A stretch of DNA of 9,307 bases from an uncultured Actinomycetes bacterium (lineage in GTDB: Bacteria; Actinomycetota; Actinomycetes; Nanopelagicales; Nanopelagicaceae), in contig CALMBJ010000264.1 in NCBI GenBank assembly GCA_937860175.1, forward strand, positions 1 to 9,307, read 5' to 3'. Shown piece by piece: positions 6,292-9,307 of this stretch (positions are counted from its first letter, which is position 1; each line of letters starts with the position of its first letter). A program made the position numbers and the translations under genes. The notes under the pieces are model-generated. The model saw only the letters and a program-made list of their open reading frames with translations. It was not told the DNA's origin and made no database searches.

Positions 6292-7757
6292 AGCGGGAAG
6301 CGCAACTTTGCTTGCGTTCCCTTTTCAGTTGATTCCAACTTTAGCTCTCCCTTTAACTCATTTTCAGTAAGGGTGCGAACAATTTGTAATCCCAAATTAG
6401 CCGATGTCAACAGATCAAAGCCATCTGGCAAACCAATTCCATCATCAGAGATTGTTACAAGACCCTCATTGCTATAGCGCTGAAGTTCAATTCTTAACTG
6501 TGTGCCAGATTCATACAATCCGTGTTCAAGTGCATTGTGAATCAGTTCGGTAACTACCAAGGACAACGGGGTTGCCACTCGAGATTCCAATGATCCGATC
6601 TCACCTGTTCGTTCAATTGTTAGCTCGCCCATTCGAGGGCTTAACTCAAGTGCGTGGGTAACTAGTGAGCTCAATACCTCATCAAAGGCCACCGTAGTTT
6701 GCGTGCTATTTGAAAGGGTTTCATGCACCACAGCGATAGAGGCGATTCGACGAACCGCTTCATCGAGCGCGGCGGCGGCGGCTGGATCCTCAATGCGTCT
6801 GGACTGCAAACGAAGTAGCGCAGATACCGTTTGTAGGTTGTTCTTCACGCGGTGGTGAATCTCGCGGATTGTGGCATCTTTTGTAACTAATTCACGGTCA
6901 CGTCGGCGAAGCTCAGTCACATTTTGCAGCAACACAATTGCACCGATTTTGTCGGTACCGACTATCAAAGGAAGTACCAACAAATCAATGGTGGCTCCTT
7001 GATTATCGATCTCAACTCTTTGCAACTGCTTACCGTTGAGGCGTGAACGAACACCTTGCTCTGATGCGTTGGCAGATGCGGTTACTACCTGCTCAGCGAC
7101 CTCACCAAGATTTCTGCCCTCTAGATCTCCACGCCAACCCATACGAGAAAAGGCTGACTTTGCATTGGGGCTAGCAAAGGAGATAGCAGAGCTAGCATCA
7201 AGTCGAATTAATCCATCGCCAACACGTGGAACAGGTTCAAAGAGTGAGCCCGCATCTTTATATGGAAAAGTACCTTGAGCAACCATTTGAAAGAGGTGAT
7301 ATGCAACCTCACGATAATTGCTTTCAAGCTTTCCGGAACCACGAGCGTGATCAACATTTCTATGAGATGAAATAACAGCGATGACCTGGCCACCAAAGGT
7401 GACGGGAATTGTTTCGGTTTTAACTAGCATCTCACCGATTTTTTCTGGGTCACTAGATTTAACAATCTCATCACCAGAGAGCGCTTCATCAATTGCAGGT
7501 CTTGCTCCCCAAAGCAGTTCATCACCAACAACATCATTGATCAAAACCGTTGATGTAGTGGTGGGACGGATATGCGCCACTGCAATGTGCCCAGTTGGCC
7601 ACATCGAAATATCTTTACGTATAGGTACCCACAAAATCAGATCAGCAAATGAAAGATCTGCCAGAAGTTGCCAATCAGCAACAAGCTCTCGAATCCGATT
7701 TGCCTGGTCGATGGTGATAGTGGTTCGAGCGCCCAGCAATTTTTCTAGCTGAAACAT
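6288..7757 (-). CDS. pdtaS: PdtaS-type cytosolic sensor histidine kinase (GAF, PAS, HisKA_2, HATPase)
   Basis: With the start at 7755-7757 the protein has 489 residues and lines up with mycobacterial PdtaS along its whole length. The N-terminal GAF-like domain (about 1-160) contains VADWQLLADLSFADLILWV. A PAS domain follows (about 175-285; GDGLIRLDASSAISFASPNA at 180-199). The dimerisation/phosphoacceptor HisKA_2 block has TIREIHHRVKNNLQTVSALL from 296, with His302 the likely phosphorylated residue. The ATPase domain has ELIHNALEHG (N box, 404-413), ISDDGIGLPDGF (436-447) and NLGLQIVRTL (454-463). No membrane helix is present. PdtaS signals to the RNA-binding ANTAR regulator PdtaR, which is not in this window. 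The longer reading frame to 7808 is rejected: GGAAG at 7763-7767 serves the internal ATG, two bases after the stop of the DUF6912-type gene. The protein has no cysteine at all. Confidence 0.94.
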   Translation of the reverse strand: MFQLEKLLGARTTITIDQANRIRELVADWQLLADLSFADLILWVPIRKDISMWPTGHIAVAHIRPTTTSTVLINDVVGDELLWGARPAIDEALSGDEIVKSSDPEKIGEMLVKTETIPVTFGGQVIAVISSHRNVDHARGSGKLESNYREVAYHLFQMVAQGTFPYKDAGSLFEPVPRVGDGLIRLDASSAISFASPNAKSAFSRMGWRGDLEGRNLGEVAEQVVTASANASEQGVRSRLNGKQLQRVEIDNQGATIDLLVLPLIVGTDKIGAIVLLQNVTELRRRDRELVTKDATIREIHHRVKNNLQTVSALLRLQSRRIEDPAAAAALDEAVRRIASIAVVHETLSNSTQTTVAFDEVLSSLVTHALELSPRMGELTIERTGEIGSLESRVATPLSLVVTELIHNALEHGLYESGTQLRIELQRYSNEGLVTISDDGIGLPDGFDLLTSANLGLQIVRTLTENELKGELKLESTEKGTQAKLRFPL

Positions 7758-7759
7758 TG

Positions 7760-8146
7760 TTACTTCCACTCCGCCAAGTGAATCTCGATCTCTTGGGTGG
7801 CAAACCACACCAGTTCATCATCGCCCTGAAAGGCAAGAAGGGCGCACTGCAACTGCTCCCAAGGAAGGGCGGTTTTCAGGGTAATTGAATCATCGTAACT
7901 TTCAGCGATCTGCTCATCGGTAATCTCAAAGGCCAAAACTATTCCTGGAGCCTTTTCAGATAATCGAAGCTCTAGCGCTTCAACGCCTGCTGCGACAGAG
8001 AGCAGGTACTCAAGCTCTTCTTCATCACAATCTAAATTGTCAGCGACAAAGGCTTGGGTCGGAGCAAATACCTCATCTACATCAAGGCTCTTACTCTGCA
8101 CAAAGGCTTCAAGATCCTTGTGGCTGATAGGAAGGTAAGCGCGCAT
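7760..8146 (-). CDS. Conserved actinobacterial protein, DUF6912-like
   Basis: This 128-residue soluble protein has no known function. Its start MRAYLPISHKDLEAFV, the acidic DEEELEYLLSVAAGVEALEL block at 41-60 and TALPWEQLQCALLAF near 92-106 resemble the actinobacterial family DUF6912, as I remember it (MRVYxPAT..L, EEELEY..L..AA, VPW). The family match is from memory and moderate. It has no signal peptide or membrane segment and is strongly acidic. It sits 19 bases after the CpaE-like ATPase gene and two bases before pdtaS, so it is probably transcribed with both. The tight coupling to pdtaS makes an accessory role to the kinase conceivable, but nothing in the sequence shows it. Confidence 0.75.
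   Translation of the reverse strand: MRAYLPISHKDLEAFVQSKSLDVDEVFAPTQAFVADNLDCDEEELEYLLSVAAGVEALELRLSEKAPGIVLAFEITDEQIAESYDDSITLKTALPWEQLQCALLAFQGDDELVWFATQEIEIHLAEWK
7763..7767 (-). promoter_or_regulatory. Ribosome binding site deciding the pdtaS start
   Basis: On the minus strand GGAAG lies five bases before the ATG at 7755-7757 and overlaps the last codons of the upstream gene, whose TAA stop is between them. This fixes the pdtaS start and implies coupled translation. Confidence 0.6.
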
Positions 8147-8165
8147 TTACCAATAGTAATAGATC

Positions 8166-9266
8166 CTAAGAAATGATTTCTCGGGCTAACTCAGCGATCG
8201 ATTTACGCAGATTTGAGCGTTCATTTGTCTCAACCAAGGTGGCATGTTCATCCTCTGCCGCCATAACGCTCCTGATCTCCTCTTTCAAACTCCTGACCCG
8301 ATTGGGCTTAAGTGGAGTAGTTGCTGTCAGGAAGCGGGCCATTTGTGCATCGCCTCGCTTGCCTGACGACTTCATGTTTTGCGTGAAGCTTAACTGTGCT
8401 CTTATCGATGTTTGCTGCAGCAATTCGATTACCTGGGTTAAGCGGTAATGTCCAAGGTGATCTGCGCGCGAGACAATCATTAACTCATCTGCTTGATCGC
8501 AGCACCAGGTTGTAACAACCGATGTCCATCTTCGATCGGTTAGTCGGTTTGATAATCCAGAGACAGAACCGATATCAATGATGATGAACTCAAACTCATC
8601 TGTTGCCTTATTCATAAAACTTTCAAGCTGATCTGCAGAGCTTTGATTTACCTCTGATAAGGCAAGGTTTGGTGCAATCGATTTCCAGGTTGAACCATCG
8701 GCAATGTTTCGCATAGATAGAACTGCAGCGATAGATGGTGCTCGAAAATTGGCTTCGATCAGCAAGGTTGATTTCGCAAGCAAACTTAGCTCCATCGCAA
8801 GATTGAGTGCGATCAGTGTGCAACCTGTATGGCTGCCTGCAGATCCAATAGCAATAACCTTTGAGCTTCGTGGTCTTCGTTGAGTCATGGCTCCGGTCCG
8901 CACCAATGGGGCTCGAACAAATCCGCGAACTAATGAGATCAGATCTGTTCCTACCGTTGGCAGGGGATGAACACCCACAAACTCATCAGCTCCTAGGTCA
9001 GAGATGGCAAAACCAATACTTTGACGCACTCTGCTCTGCAGGGTATCTACTAATTGCTTATTGGCACCTGGAAGATCATTTCCGAAGATCAGAAGAGCAT
9101 TTGATGCGATGGCAGGGTTTGATTCAAGGTAGGTATGCAAAGAGGCCCAATCGATAGCTCGGAATACAACATTCCAACCCTGGGCATAAAGGGTTCCGGC
9201 AACAAAACTTTCAGCCTCTGAATTAGCAATAGCGGTAATTACCGTTGGCATCTCAAGCTCAGACAT
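8166..9266 (-). CDS. CpaE/MinD-like P-loop protein with degenerate Walker A
   Basis: The 366-residue protein belongs to the ParA/MinD/CpaE group. Residues 1-120 alternate strands and helices in a receiver-like pattern, as in CpaE. From 136 comes the ATPase domain: KVIAIGSAGSHTGCTLIALN with the P-loop at 141-150, LLIEANFRAPS at 168-178 (switch region, usually LLIDAD) and FEFIIIDIGSVSG at 225-237 (Walker B, Asp231). The P-loop lysine is Cys149, and the signature lysine of MinD-type proteins is also missing, so ATP binding may be altered or lost. CpaE proteins localise or assemble Flp/Tad pilus machinery, while MinD-like Ssd proteins affect septum placement; no pilus gene lies inside the window to decide. 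It is the first complete gene of the run leading into pdtaS. The start chosen is the first Met; its ribosome binding site is weak. Confidence 0.8.
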   Translation of the reverse strand: MSELEMPTVITAIANSEAESFVAGTLYAQGWNVVFRAIDWASLHTYLESNPAIASNALLIFGNDLPGANKQLVDTLQSRVRQSIGFAISDLGADEFVGVHPLPTVGTDLISLVRGFVRAPLVRTGAMTQRRPRSSKVIAIGSAGSHTGCTLIALNLAMELSLLAKSTLLIEANFRAPSIAAVLSMRNIADGSTWKSIAPNLALSEVNQSSADQLESFMNKATDEFEFIIIDIGSVSGLSNRLTDRRWTSVVTTWCCDQADELMIVSRADHLGHYRLTQVIELLQQTSIRAQLSFTQNMKSSGKRGDAQMARFLTATTPLKPNRVRSLKEEIRSVMAAEDEHATLVETNERSNLRKSIAELAREIIS

Positions 9267-9307
9267 ATGTTCGCACCACTACCAAGCGGCCTTGCGTAGT
9301 TGCACCT
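9259..9307 (-). CDS. Possible C-terminal end of an upstream gene (partial)
   Basis: Beyond the ATPase start only 41 bases remain. One frame reads GATTQGRLVVVRTYV and stops at TGA 9259-9261, overlapping the ATPase start by eight bases, a usual overlap in tight operons. A second frame reads VQLRKAAW and stops at 9279-9281. The first resembles the end of a SAF-domain (CpaB-like) protein, which would suit a CpaE-like neighbour, but the piece is too short to decide. Confidence 0.25.
   Translation of the reverse strand, partial: GATTQGRLVVVRTYV

Noticed and set aside
7381..7752. Open frame of 123 codons on the plus strand opposite pdtaS
   Set aside because: It lies wholly antisense to a clear kinase domain, has no family resemblance and no ribosome binding site I can support; it is a shadow of pdtaS codon use. 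Other antisense frames at 3028, 8173 and 8861 were dropped for the same reason.
7758..7808. Extension of pdtaS to a start at 7806-7808
   Set aside because: It would overlap the end of the DUF6912-like gene by about 49 bases and add 17 residues absent from PdtaS proteins, while GGAAG precedes the internal ATG at the right distance.
1..9307. Defence system, toxin-antitoxin pair, CRISPR array, prophage or transposon
   Set aside because: Every sizeable frame is accounted for by metabolic, repair or regulatory families, there are no long repeats, and base use looks even across the window.

Overview
The window looks like chromosomal DNA from a low-to-moderate GC actinobacterium, plausibly a streamlined freshwater type such as Nanopelagicales (acI). 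The lineage call rests on three things: a WhiB1/WblE-type WhiB protein, a PdtaS-type sensor kinase next to it as in mycobacteria, and a DUF6912-type gene. The finer taxonomic guess comes from the very tight gene packing and the balanced base composition judged by eye; it is inference. Almost every base is coding, no stretch over 300 bases lacks a gene, and I see no mobile element, CRISPR array or phage gene.

Left part (1-4070, minus strand): a compact run read right to left. It starts with a LacI-family regulator (3051-4070), then a MalY/PatB-type PLP C-S lyase (1872-3035), a PYROXD2-like FAD oxidoreductase (363-1871) and the N-terminal third of a second PLP enzyme of the Cys/Met metabolism family (1-353, cut by the window edge). 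Gaps are 15, 0 and 9 bases, so this is very probably one operon. The two PLP enzymes suggest sulfur amino acid or thioether breakdown or synthesis under local control. The role of the FAD enzyme there is unknown.

Middle (4071-6021): a divergent intergenic region with three TTGCAG repeats at exact 12-base steps, a DUF4389 membrane protein on the plus strand, then msrB and msrA (methionine sulfoxide reductases) on the minus strand as a two-gene unit. A tRNA-Arg(CCG) gene follows on the plus strand.

Right part (6022-9307): whiB (WhiB1-like Fe-S regulator, plus strand) converges on pdtaS with a four-base overlap of the stop codons. This matches the whiB1/pdtaS neighbourhood known from Mycobacterium tuberculosis. 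Upstream of pdtaS on the minus strand lie a DUF6912-type small protein gene (2-base gap) and a CpaE/MinD-like ATPase gene with a degenerate P-loop. The 41 bases beyond its start probably hold the end of one more gene.

The window therefore mixes a sulfur amino acid operon, methionine sulfoxide repair and two redox-linked regulators (WhiB1-like, PdtaS-like). No clearly new multi-gene system is visible. The most interesting points are residue-level departures from family norms (PdtaS lacking the sensing cysteines, the C-S lyase with Asn for Asp, the ATPase without the P-loop lysine) and two regulatory-looking DNA motifs.
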